A DNA stretch of 10,680 nt. Source: Candidatus Hydrogenedentota bacterium (lineage in GTDB: Bacteria > Hydrogenedentota > Hydrogenedentia > Hydrogenedentales > CAITNO01). This document shows, one piece after another, positions 1 to 6,002 of this stretch (position 1 is its first letter; each line of letters begins with the position of its first letter). The stretch lies in contig CAIJOU010000938.1 of assembly GCA_903822375.1 (NCBI GenBank), positions 1 through 10,680 of the forward strand, written 5' to 3'. The notes under the pieces are model-generated. The model saw only the letters and a program-made list of their open reading frames with translations, ran no database searches and was not told where the DNA came from. The translations under genes and the position numbers were made by a program.

Positions 1-468
1 CAGTATGCCCTGCAGACCTTCGAGATCATACCGGTGCTGCCCGAGTGGCAGGTGTTCATCTTCATGACGGTTCTGTCGTTCTCGGGAACCATTATCGCCT
101 CGCTGGTGACGGCTCCCGCCGACATGGAGACACTGCGGCATTTCTACCGCACCACGCGGCCGTTCGGCCTTTGGGGCCCCCTGAAGCGGGAACTCTCGCC
201 CGAGGACCGGGCCGCCTATTCTCTGGAGCACCGGAACGACATCATCACCGTTCCCATTGCCATGGTTTGCCAGGTGACCATGTTCATCCTGCCGATGCAG
301 CTTGTGGTCAAGTCCTATGGCGCGTTTTGGATGACCCTCCCCCTCTTCCTCGCAAGTCTGGTAGGCATGTACTGGTACTGGTGGCGTAATCTGCCCCCGG
401 CAACCGAGCCTGCGGACGCCTTGGCTTCTGAACTGGGCCCCCGGGCGGTAGAAGAAAGCTGCGCCTGA
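1..468 (+). CDS. Sodium:solute symporter family transporter, C-terminal fragment
   Basis: This is the last 155 residues of an inner-membrane cation-coupled solute transporter; the gene starts before the window and is open from base 1 to the TGA at 466-468. Visible are a hydrophobic helix (about residues 17-39), then the segment TAPADMETLRHFYRTTRPFG (37-56), which resembles the cytoplasmic loop seen in large sodium:solute symporters (SSS) of Planctomycetota-like bacteria. Two more helices follow (about 81-103 and 108-128), the second ending in an aromatic cluster (YWYWW), and then a short polar tail. In the family such proteins import sugars or other organic solutes with Na+; the substrate is not readable here. 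The next gene on the same strand, an exported sugar-type oxidoreductase, starts 105 bases downstream, so joint expression is possible. Family assignment rests on recalled motif resemblance of a fragment and is good but not certain. Confidence 0.75.
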   Translation, partial: QYALQTFEIIPVLPEWQVFIFMTVLSFSGTIIASLVTAPADMETLRHFYRTTRPFGLWGPLKRELSPEDRAAYSLEHRNDIITVPIAMVCQVTMFILPMQLVVKSYGAFWMTLPLFLASLVGMYWYWWRNLPPATEPADALASELGPRAVEESCA

Positions 469-470
469 CT

Positions 471-503
471 TGGAACCGTTCCAGAGCGGTTTCGTGTTAA
501 GAT
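471..503 (+). promoter_or_regulatory. Possible extended -10 promoter with upstream palindrome
   Basis: Two bases after the symporter stop codon lies a 13-base palindrome, TGGAAC-C-GTTCCA (471-483). It is followed by an extended -10 element, TGT-TAAGAT (495-503), with no good -35 box, as expected for extended -10 promoters. A start site near 510 would give the oxidoreductase gene at 574 a leader of about 64 bases. The palindrome would then sit over the -35 position, where a repressor or activator could bind. The arrangement is seen directly; function is inference. The palindrome is too short-looped, and lacks a T-run, to be a convincing terminator. Confidence 0.35.
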
Positions 504-573
504 GCCGCCCAATTGGCACCGCACGGCTGGGGCGAAACCCGGACCACGGCATGTATGACAAAGGAGTACTCTC

Positions 574-1908
574 ATGAAGGCACCCATCACGCGAAGAGCA
601 TTTCTGACGCAGGTTTCGGCCGCGGGCCTGGCCGCGCCGTTCATTTTTCCGCGCCTGAGTTTTGCGAAGCCACCGTCCGGAAAGCTGCAGCATGCGGCCA
701 TCGGCGTGGGCGGACAGGGTGCATCCGACCTGGAGAATATCGCCAGCAGCGACAAGGTCAAAGTTTACGCGCTGTGCGACATTGACGAAAACACGCTGAG
801 GAAGGCGTCACAGAAGTATCCGGGCGCCCGACTTTACCGGGACTGGCGCGAGATGCTCCACAAGGAGAAGGGGCACATCGACTCGGTCAACGTGTCCACG
901 CCGGACCACACACACGCGCCGGCATCAATGACGGCGATCCGGCAGGGGGTCCACGTTTTCTGCGAAAAGCCGTTGACCCATGAAGTGTACGAGACGCGGC
1001 AGTTGACGCTGGCCGCGCGGAAGAAGGGCGTGGCCACGCAGATGGGCATCCAGATTCATTCCCACGACTTCTACCGCACGGCGGTGCAGTGGCTGAAGGA
1101 CGGCGCCATCGGCGGGGTGAAGGAGTGGCATTCGTGGTGCGCCGCGGTCTACACGACGGCGGACAAGAAGCGGCCGGAGGGGCAGGACCCCGTTCCGGCG
1201 CATGTCGCATGGGATCTTTGGCTCGGAGTCGCGCCCAAACGCCCGTACGTCAGGGATGTCTACCATCCGTTCAAGTGGCGCTGCTGGCGCGATTTCGGCG
1301 GCGGCGCGACGGGCGACTTTGGGTGCCACATCTTTGACCCGGTCTTCACGGCCCTGGGCACCATGGCTCCACTCACCATCACGGCCGAGGCCGAATGCGT
1401 CAGCGAGGAGGTCTATCCCGCCTGGTCAATCATCCGCTACAACTTCCCGGGCAACAAGATGACCGCCGGAAAGGAAATCCAGGGCACGTGGATGGACGGG
1501 GAGAAGAGGCCCGACATCGCACTGTCCCCGCACCTGCCCAAGGATCACGAACTCCCGCCGAGCGGTTCCATGATTATCGGCGAAGAGGGAACGCTCATCA
1601 TTCCCCACGTGGGGCCGCCCCATCTCTATCCCCTGGAGAAGTTCAAAGACTACCCCACACCCAAGCTGGAGCCGCTGAACCACTATCACGACTTCGTCGA
1701 GGCGGCATTGGGCAACGGCAAGGCCGGGGCAAATTTCGACTTTGCAGGCCCCCTGGCGGAGACGGTGCTTCTGGGCAACGTGGCGAACCGTTATCCGGGC
1801 AAGACGCTCGAATGGAACGCGGAGAAGCTTGAGTTCACCAACAGCCCGGAAGCAAACAAGCATCTGCGCCGTCGCTACCGCGACGACTGGCACGTGAGAG
1901 GGCTGTAG
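574..1908 (+). CDS. Tat-exported Gfo/Idh/MocA family oxidoreductase
   Basis: A 444-residue NAD(P)-dependent sugar-type oxidoreductase, probably working outside the cytoplasm. The N-terminus carries a twin-arginine signal (TRRAFL, Arg7-Arg8), a hydrophobic stretch and a likely cleavage after SFA (about residue 31). The Rossmann domain follows, with GVGGQG at 44-49 and an acidic CDID at the end of the second strand (68-71). The family signature EKP is at 131-133. The C-terminal domain has a GDFGCHIFD segment (247-255), whose Asp and His match the family's catalytic-site DxxxH pattern. Length is normal for the family. The start is supported by AAAGGAG at 560-566, 7 bases before ATG. Family members oxidise or reduce sugars, inositols or glycosides; the substrate is unknown. 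It lies just downstream of a symporter gene, which suggests a role in using the imported or related solute. Family call very sure, reaction not. Confidence 0.93.
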   Translation: MKAPITRRAFLTQVSAAGLAAPFIFPRLSFAKPPSGKLQHAAIGVGGQGASDLENIASSDKVKVYALCDIDENTLRKASQKYPGARLYRDWREMLHKEKGHIDSVNVSTPDHTHAPASMTAIRQGVHVFCEKPLTHEVYETRQLTLAARKKGVATQMGIQIHSHDFYRTAVQWLKDGAIGGVKEWHSWCAAVYTTADKKRPEGQDPVPAHVAWDLWLGVAPKRPYVRDVYHPFKWRCWRDFGGGATGDFGCHIFDPVFTALGTMAPLTITAEAECVSEEVYPAWSIIRYNFPGNKMTAGKEIQGTWMDGEKRPDIALSPHLPKDHELPPSGSMIIGEEGTLIIPHVGPPHLYPLEKFKDYPTPKLEPLNHYHDFVEAALGNGKAGANFDFAGPLAETVLLGNVANRYPGKTLEWNAEKLEFTNSPEANKHLRRRYRDDWHVRGL

Positions 1909-2148
1909 GGCACAAGGCCGTCCGACCAGCTTTCGCAATCTTCCCAATGCAGCCTGTACTGCGGCAAAGGTATCACTGTCTGCGCCGATGAAGAATCGGG
2001 CAAATGGCAACCACATGGTCAACGTGGGTCCATTGACTCTCTCAAAAGCCGTCTTGCCAATGGCCTTCAGGGCGTCCCCCCGGAAGCTCCATCCGTCGCC
2101 GTTCTACGCGGTGCGCCGCCAACTCTTCGACGGTTCGCGGGGTTACGT
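1909..2148. other. Convergent intergenic region, with compound inverted repeat
   Basis: These 240 bases lie between two genes that end facing each other. I see no convincing gene. A nested inverted repeat occupies 2093-2133: outer arms CCGTCG (2093-2098) and CGACGG (2128-2133), inner hairpin GCGG-TGCG-CCGC (2108-2119). It lies 15-56 bases beyond the kinase stop and could end or protect transcripts from either side, but there is no T-run. On the minus strand the stretch from about 2115 down to 1909 stays open without a good start; it could be noise or a decayed gene remnant. Confidence 0.3.
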
Positions 2149-3645
2149 TCACGGCTCCCTCTCGGGTATAAGCCCCACACGCCGAAGGAGTATGTACTGA
2201 ATCAAGCCCAAGGCAGCCATGCTCAGTGCGGTAATCACCCACTCCTTCAGGTCGACCGCAAACTCCGGGCGCTGCCAGTAGGCCTCCAGAAGAAGACTGA
2301 AATAACCGGCCAGGCACACACTGGTGGCGAACCACACCAGACAGATGCGAAGACGCAGGCCCGTGCCTGCAATCAGCAGGAAGTATCCCGGGATCAGGGC
2401 GCTGCGCGGCCCGTCACCGCGGCAAATCACGAGCGTTAGCATGACAATGTCAAACGCAATCCACGCAAACAGGACTCCCGCGCTGCGCGTCCGTGAAAAC
2501 AGGTGCTGGAATGCCACTGCGGCCAAGGCCCATGAAATCAGCGCACCTGTAATGAACCTGTGAAACGCCCCTCCCTCATCTCTTACGCCGAGGGGAATCA
2601 ATGCCAAATGGGCGAGGTAGAACAGTAGCAGTATGGACAGTGTGGCCACGAGCGCCGGGCGCAAACGCGCCCAGCGATCGAAGCGGCCCAGCATGCCGGG
2701 AGGACGCGCCGCAATGGGTTCACCGCGGGCAAGATTCAGAAGGTCGTCACCCAGCGCCGCCGCCGTGGGATAACGCCGGCGCGGGTCTTTCTCCAGGCAC
2801 TTGAGACAGACCACTTCCGCGTCACGGGAAATCACGGAATTGAGCCTGCGCGGCGACGTTGGTTCCTCCGACAACACGCGCGCCATAATGTTGATGGCGC
2901 TGGGCCCCTCAAAAGGGGGATGTCCCGTCAGGGCTTCGTAGAGGATGGCCCCAAGGCCGTAGATGTCGGTCGCGGGGCCCACTCCCTTGGCCGCTTCAAC
3001 CTGCTCGGGTGCCATGTAACTGGGCGTGCCCAGACCCGTCCCGGTTCTTGTCTGGTCAAAACTGTCGCTCATCCGTTTGGCGAGCCCAAAATCGGTGATT
3101 TTGGGTTCTCCGTCGGCGGTCAGAAGAATGTTGGCGGGCTTAAGGTCGCGGTGAATGATTCCGTGCTGGTGCGCGGCGTCAACCGCCCGGGCAATCTTCT
3201 CGATAAGTTGCGCGGCCTTTACGGCGGGCATGGGACCGTCCATGAGCTTCTCAGCCAGACTGCCCCCCTCGACGTATTCCAACGCATAAAATGGATACCC
3301 ATCCTGTTCGCCCACCTCGTAAACCTGGACAATGTTGGGATGGCAAAGCAGGGCCACCGATTCGGCCTCTATCCGGAACCGGAGCAGTTCCTCGGGACTG
3401 GCATGCGCGCCGGCCAGCATGACTTTGATCGCGACGTTGCGTCCCAAACTCAGCTGCCGGGCACGATAGATGACCCCCATTCCGCCACGACCCAACAGGT
3501 CGACGATCTCGTAACCCTGGAAAGTGGAGGGTCCGGAAAATTCTCCCGCCCCGATCCACTGGCAGGGAGGCGGCCCCTCCCCGGCCCTCGTGGCCAGTTT
3601 GGCTTGACGCGGGGAATCTTCGCGATTTTCAGACAGCCCTGCCAT
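2149..3645 (-). CDS. Hanks-type Ser/Thr protein kinase with C-terminal polytopic membrane domain
   Basis: A 498-residue eukaryote-like Ser/Thr kinase, expected in the inner membrane with the kinase domain in the cytoplasm. After a polar leader of about 43 residues come the glycine loop GRGGMG (52-57), catalytic Lys74 in VAIK, HRDLKPAN (165-172, catalytic Asp167), DFG (185-187) and APE (212-214). All key residues are present, so it should be active. The domain ends near residue 310 and is followed by about six hydrophobic segments (roughly 331-352, 365-382, 390-408, 416-432, 435-453, 469-487). There is no PASTA, WD40 or TPR module; the membrane part may sense a signal or only anchor. I chose ATG at 3645: upstream in-frame starts at 3702 (ATG) and 3732 (TTG) fall in or before a probable terminator of the preceding gene, and none has a ribosome site. 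Kinase call very sure; start moderately sure; signal and targets unknown. Confidence 0.93.
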   Translation of the reverse strand: MAGLSENREDSPRQAKLATRAGEGPPPCQWIGAGEFSGPSTFQGYEIVDLLGRGGMGVIYRARQLSLGRNVAIKVMLAGAHASPEELLRFRIEAESVALLCHPNIVQVYEVGEQDGYPFYALEYVEGGSLAEKLMDGPMPAVKAAQLIEKIARAVDAAHQHGIIHRDLKPANILLTADGEPKITDFGLAKRMSDSFDQTRTGTGLGTPSYMAPEQVEAAKGVGPATDIYGLGAILYEALTGHPPFEGPSAINIMARVLSEEPTSPRRLNSVISRDAEVVCLKCLEKDPRRRYPTAAALGDDLLNLARGEPIAARPPGMLGRFDRWARLRPALVATLSILLLFYLAHLALIPLGVRDEGGAFHRFITGALISWALAAVAFQHLFSRTRSAGVLFAWIAFDIVMLTLVICRGDGPRSALIPGYFLLIAGTGLRLRICLVWFATSVCLAGYFSLLLEAYWQRPEFAVDLKEWVITALSMAALGLIQYILLRRVGLIPEREP

Positions 3646-3685
3646 AGTCGTTATCCATTTATTGGATGCACGTCCAAGGCACTTC

Positions 3686-3712
3686 AAAAAGCTTCCGGCC
3701 ATCAGCGCCGGA
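3686..3712 (-). terminator. Probable rho-independent terminator after the oxidoreductase gene
   Basis: Read on the minus strand, 47 bases after the stop codon of the 5084-3759 gene there is a hairpin with stem TCCGGC/GCCGGA (6 bp, 7-base loop). It is followed after AGC by TTTTT. This is a short but regular intrinsic terminator shape. It would separate the oxidoreductase transcript from the kinase gene that starts at 3645, which implies that the kinase has its own promoter or relies on read-through. Confidence 0.5.
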
Positions 3713-3758
3713 TGGATTATCGGGAACCGCAAAGCGTATCAGGAAGTCTGTCCGGCTG

Positions 3759-5084
3759 TCAGGCCTCCAACAGTCTGGTATACCCCGGCTTGTAGGTCGG
3801 ATAACTGCCGCTGGCGTCGGGCAGGATGGGCGGTTCCATGCCGTCGTGGCAATCCTCGGGCTTGGGTGTGTAGGCGAAGTCGGACTTGTTGACGCGCTCC
3901 CAAGTGATCTCTTCGCCGGTGTAGCAGGAGATTTGGCCCATGATGCCGATCATGGTGCTGCGGGCCATGTAATCGCCCTTGTTGACCGGTTCGCCGGAAC
4001 GGATCGCCCTGAAAAGTTCATTGTGCTCAAGCTGATAGGGATCGCAGCCCCCGCCCCATCGCCACGCGTTTTCGCCCCAGATCTGGCAGTCCATGATGGA
4101 TGCCCTGCCCTTGGTGCCGAACACAATGCTGTTGGAGATGTTGTAGCACCCCTCGGTCGTGCGGCACAAGGCATAGATCCGGACGCCGTTTTCCATTTCG
4201 TATACGACGGAATGGTGGTCGAACACATTGCCGTAAATGGGGTCGGTCATGGAGGAACGCCCGCCCATGCCGTGGCACTTTACCGGTGCGGCGTTGCCCA
4301 GCACCCAACTGGCACGGTCAAGGTTGTGGACCAGCGACTGGGGAACGTCGTCGCCGGAGAGCCAGTTGAAGTGATACTGCGTGCTGCACTGCCACTCCAA
4401 TTCGGACATCCAGGGCTCGCGCTGTGTAATCTGGTAGGGCGGCCGCAGGAAATTCTCCTCAATGGTGACGATTTCGCCAATGGCGCCGTCATGGATGCGC
4501 TTGACGGTCTCGGCATAGCCAATGTGATGGCGGCTCTGCAGGCCCGAGGCCAGGCACAGCTTCTTCTCCTTCGCCAGGTCGGCCGCGCGCTGCAGGAGCT
4601 TGATGCCGGCGGGGTCTGCTCCGTGGGGCTTCTCCACGAAGACGTGCTTGCCGGCCTGGAGCGCTGCCATCGCGTGGAAGGGATGGAATTTCGCCGCATT
4701 GGCGATGAGCACCACGTCGGAACATTCGATGACCTTTTTGTACGCATCAAAACCCGTGAAGCAGTGGTCGTCATCGACCATGACCTGGTCTTGTTTCTGC
4801 TTCCGGAGCAGTTCGCGCTTTTCTTTAATCCGGGGCATCAGGATATCGCCCATGGCGACGAGCCGCGCGCCGCGGTCCGCAGTCAGCGCCTGCGCGGCGG
4901 CGCCGGTGCAGCGCGGTCCGCAGCCAATCATGCCGACCCGGATGGTGTCGCTGCCGGCGGCATATGCGTTTTTCGCAATGAAATCGGCACCCGAGACGGC
5001 GGCCGTGGCCGCCACAGCCGAACTCTTCAGGAAATCACGCCGTGTGGTGCCGCTGTTCGTGCCGGATTCTTCTGAAATGCCCAT
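3759..5084 (-). CDS. Tat-exported Gfo/Idh/MocA family oxidoreductase
   Basis: A 441-residue oxidoreductase of the Gfo/Idh/MocA superfamily with a near-consensus Tat signal (TTRRDFLK, Arg15-Arg16), an alanine-rich core and likely cleavage after AYA (about residue 42), so it is probably exported folded with its cofactor. The Rossmann glycine motif is GCGPRCTG at 54-61, the signature EKP at 151-153, and a conserved-type GDDVPQSLVHNLD segment (244-256) supplies the probable catalytic His253. The sequence is distinct from the other oxidoreductase in this window (574-1908) and belongs to a different branch, so the two are not a recent duplication. The start at ATG 5084 is preceded by AAAGGAG (5090-5096), 5 bases away; a longer reading to 5174 would cover the -10 box and is unlikely. 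It has its own strong promoter and a terminator. Substrate unknown; the context suggests sugars or glycosides. Confidence 0.93.
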   Translation of the reverse strand: MGISEESGTNSGTTRRDFLKSSAVAATAAVSGADFIAKNAYAAGSDTIRVGMIGCGPRCTGAAAQALTADRGARLVAMGDILMPRIKEKRELLRKQKQDQVMVDDDHCFTGFDAYKKVIECSDVVLIANAAKFHPFHAMAALQAGKHVFVEKPHGADPAGIKLLQRAADLAKEKKLCLASGLQSRHHIGYAETVKRIHDGAIGEIVTIEENFLRPPYQITQREPWMSELEWQCSTQYHFNWLSGDDVPQSLVHNLDRASWVLGNAAPVKCHGMGGRSSMTDPIYGNVFDHHSVVYEMENGVRIYALCRTTEGCYNISNSIVFGTKGRASIMDCQIWGENAWRWGGGCDPYQLEHNELFRAIRSGEPVNKGDYMARSTMIGIMGQISCYTGEEITWERVNKSDFAYTPKPEDCHDGMEPPILPDASGSYPTYKPGYTRLLEA

Positions 5085-5173
5085 GATGTCTCCTTTGTGC
5101 GATGGATCGCGCCTTTGCCCTTTCCCGGTCTCAACGGCCCGCCCAAGGTGAGCCCCGTTGCCCAGACAACCCA

Positions 5174-5202
5174 AGGATAAGCGTTTTTGTGAAGACTGTC
5201 AA
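5174..5202 (-). promoter_or_regulatory. Sigma70-like promoter of the oxidoreductase gene at 5084
   Basis: On the minus strand there is a perfect -35 box TTGACA (5202-5197), a 17-base spacer and a -10 box TATCCT (5179-5174). A start site near 5167 would give a leader of about 83 bases. The leader contains a weak inverted repeat, CAACGG/CCGTTG (arms at 5155-5160 and 5132-5137, 17-base loop), that could fold in the RNA. An inverted repeat centred about 64 bases upstream of the expected start (5223-5240) is placed as an activator site would be. Confidence 0.65.
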
Positions 5203-5222
5203 CAAGCAGCCAAGTCATCTCT

Positions 5223-5240
5223 GGTGCAAAGGTTTGCACC
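5223..5240. promoter_or_regulatory. Candidate operator, inverted repeat GTGCA-N6-TGCAC, copy 1
   Basis: An 18-base inverted repeat, GGTGCAAA-GG-TTTGCACC, with 8-base perfect arms. It contains the core GTGCA-N6-TGCAC (5224-5239) that recurs exactly at 5933-5948. It lies 20 bases upstream of the -35 box of the leftward oxidoreductase promoter and 10 bases beyond the stop codon of the membrane-protein gene. A terminator is less likely because no T-run follows on either strand. Symmetric arms of this kind suit a dimeric helix-turn-helix regulator; the family cannot be named from the site alone. Confidence 0.5.
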
Positions 5241-5250
5241 CCCCCAAGAC

Positions 5251-5778
5251 CTATGACGGGAACCACATTGGAATAAAGAAGCGGTACAAGAGATAGAGAA
5301 CCAGTAGGCCCTCCAGGCCCGCCGTCGCCAAGAGCATCCATCGGGGTCGTGGGACAGGCGCGAATAACGCGCAAAGCAGGAACATAACGGTGAAAAGGGG
5401 CGACCCAAGCAATAGCAGGACACCGAAAAACGTTACGAGCACCATGATGACGGGGGGATGCTGCCAAGTGGATGAAAGCGCGACGGCACCCGCACATACC
5501 AGGCCGGCAATGGCGAACGACAAGGACAGGATCGAAAACACGTTCCAGAATGCCCGGAAAGGCCGCAGGCAGTACAGCGCCAATCCTGTCGGGAATAGCG
5601 CCAAAACGCCGAACACGTTGGAGAAATAGATGCTGTCCCCGAAAGCGTACATGCCCGCCGAAGCTTGGACTTGGGCGTCAGGCGTGGCTATCTGGCGAAA
5701 GTGGAGTGCCACACTGGCCAGCAAGAAGGCCGCGATGTATCCGGCTGCGATAATGCCGAAGAGAGCCAGCTTCTTCAA
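5251..5778 (-). CDS. Small five-helix integral membrane protein, function unknown
   Basis: A 175-residue, very hydrophobic protein with about five membrane segments (roughly 5-26, 52-72, 78-101, 108-137, 147-167). The last turn is aromatic (YRFFIPMWFPS). Short polar loops include an AGMYAFGD segment (41-48) before helix 2 and LRPFRAFW (71-78) between helices 2 and 3. I vaguely recall similar uncharacterised membrane proteins with a YAFGD loop in other bacteria, but cannot name a family or function. The start chosen is TTG at 5778, because a full AGGAGGT ribosome site (5791-5785) lies 6 bases before it; the upstream in-frame TTG at 5805 would include that site in the coding region. Its own promoter is at 5848-5819. 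It is divergent from the hydrolase operon and precedes the oxidoreductase gene on the same strand. Confidence 0.8.
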   Translation of the reverse strand: MKKLALFGIIAAGYIAAFLLASVALHFRQIATPDAQVQASAGMYAFGDSIYFSNVFGVLALFPTGLALYCLRPFRAFWNVFSILSLSFAIAGLVCAGAVALSSTWQHPPVIMVLVTFFGVLLLLGSPLFTVMFLLCALFAPVPRPRWMLLATAGLEGLLVLYLLYRFFIPMWFPS

Positions 5779-5784
5779 TGTCGC

Positions 5785-5791
5785 ACCTCCT
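5785..5791 (-). promoter_or_regulatory. Consensus ribosome binding site that fixes a TTG start
   Basis: On the minus strand AGGAGGT (complementary to the 3' end of 16S rRNA) is followed by a 6-base spacer, GCGACA, and TTG at 5778. No ATG or GTG lies at a suitable distance, so the site decides for the rare TTG start. Confidence 0.75.
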
Positions 5792-5818
5792 GCACGCTTT
5801 TCCAATTTCGCCTGTGGA

Positions 5819-5848
5819 ATTGTATTTTGATGTTGCGAACCGAATCAA
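5819..5848 (-). promoter_or_regulatory. Sigma70-like promoter of the small membrane-protein gene
   Basis: On the minus strand TTGATT (5848-5843), an 18-base spacer and TACAAT (5824-5819) form a near-consensus promoter. A start site near 5812 would leave a leader of about 34 bases before the TTG start at 5778, just enough for the AGGAGGT ribosome site. Confidence 0.55.
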
Positions 5849-5932
5849 CGGCGCGAGGAAGTAAAGGCCTGTTTCAAGAACTTGTGTGGCCGCAGTGCAG
5901 GAATTCCGCCACTTGACCCATAGGGCGGGTTC

Positions 5933-5948
5933 GTGCATTTATCTGCAC
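5933..5948. promoter_or_regulatory. Candidate operator, inverted repeat GTGCA-N6-TGCAC, copy 2
   Basis: GTGCA-TTTATC-TGCAC repeats, with identical half-sites and spacing, the core of the inverted repeat at 5224-5239. It lies 55 bases before the start codon of the gene at 6003. Its right end is 14 bases before a TATACT -10 box, so it would cover the -35 position of the hydrolase operon promoter. Under equal base use an exact 10-base spaced match is expected about 0.01 times in a window of this size, and both copies found are intergenic. Confidence 0.5.
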
Positions 5949-5962
5949 CGGGGACAAAACGG

Positions 5963-5989
5963 TATACTCTGTTTCAATCGCGGAAACAG
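5963..5989 (+). promoter_or_regulatory. Probable -10 box and overlapping start-site palindrome of the hydrolase operon
   Basis: TATACT at 5963-5968 is a good -10 box, but 17 bases upstream there is only a poor -35 (TATCTG, inside the candidate operator), as in promoters that need an activator. Immediately downstream, CTGTTTC (5969-5975) and GAAACAG (5983-5989) form a 7-bp inverted repeat with a 7-base centre, over the expected start site near 5975. It may be a second protein-binding site or a hairpin at the very 5' end of the transcript, next to the ribosome site GGAG at 5995-5998. Confidence 0.4.
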
Positions 5990-6002
5990 TTCCCGGAGAA
6001 GG

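Noticed and set aside
1426..2022. Minus-strand open frame partly in the convergent gap, with a protein-like first 40 residues
   Set aside because: Most of it is antisense to the first oxidoreductase gene. It has no ribosome site and no recognised family, so a decayed remnant in 1909-2115 cannot be told from chance.
3666..5075. 469-codon open frame on the plus strand opposite the second oxidoreductase gene
   Set aside because: It is fully antisense to a clear Gfo/Idh/MocA gene with Tat signal, ribosome site and promoter. Its translation has low-complexity GC-driven composition and no recognisable domain.
5223..5240. Inverted repeat read as a terminator for the small membrane-protein gene
   Set aside because: No T-run follows on the minus strand, the loop would be only two to four bases, and the core recurs in front of another promoter, so an operator is more likely.
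5913..5941. TTGACC/17/CATTTA as promoter of the hydrolase operon
   Set aside because: The -35 is good but the -10 matches only two of six consensus bases; the TATACT box at 5963 is a better -10.
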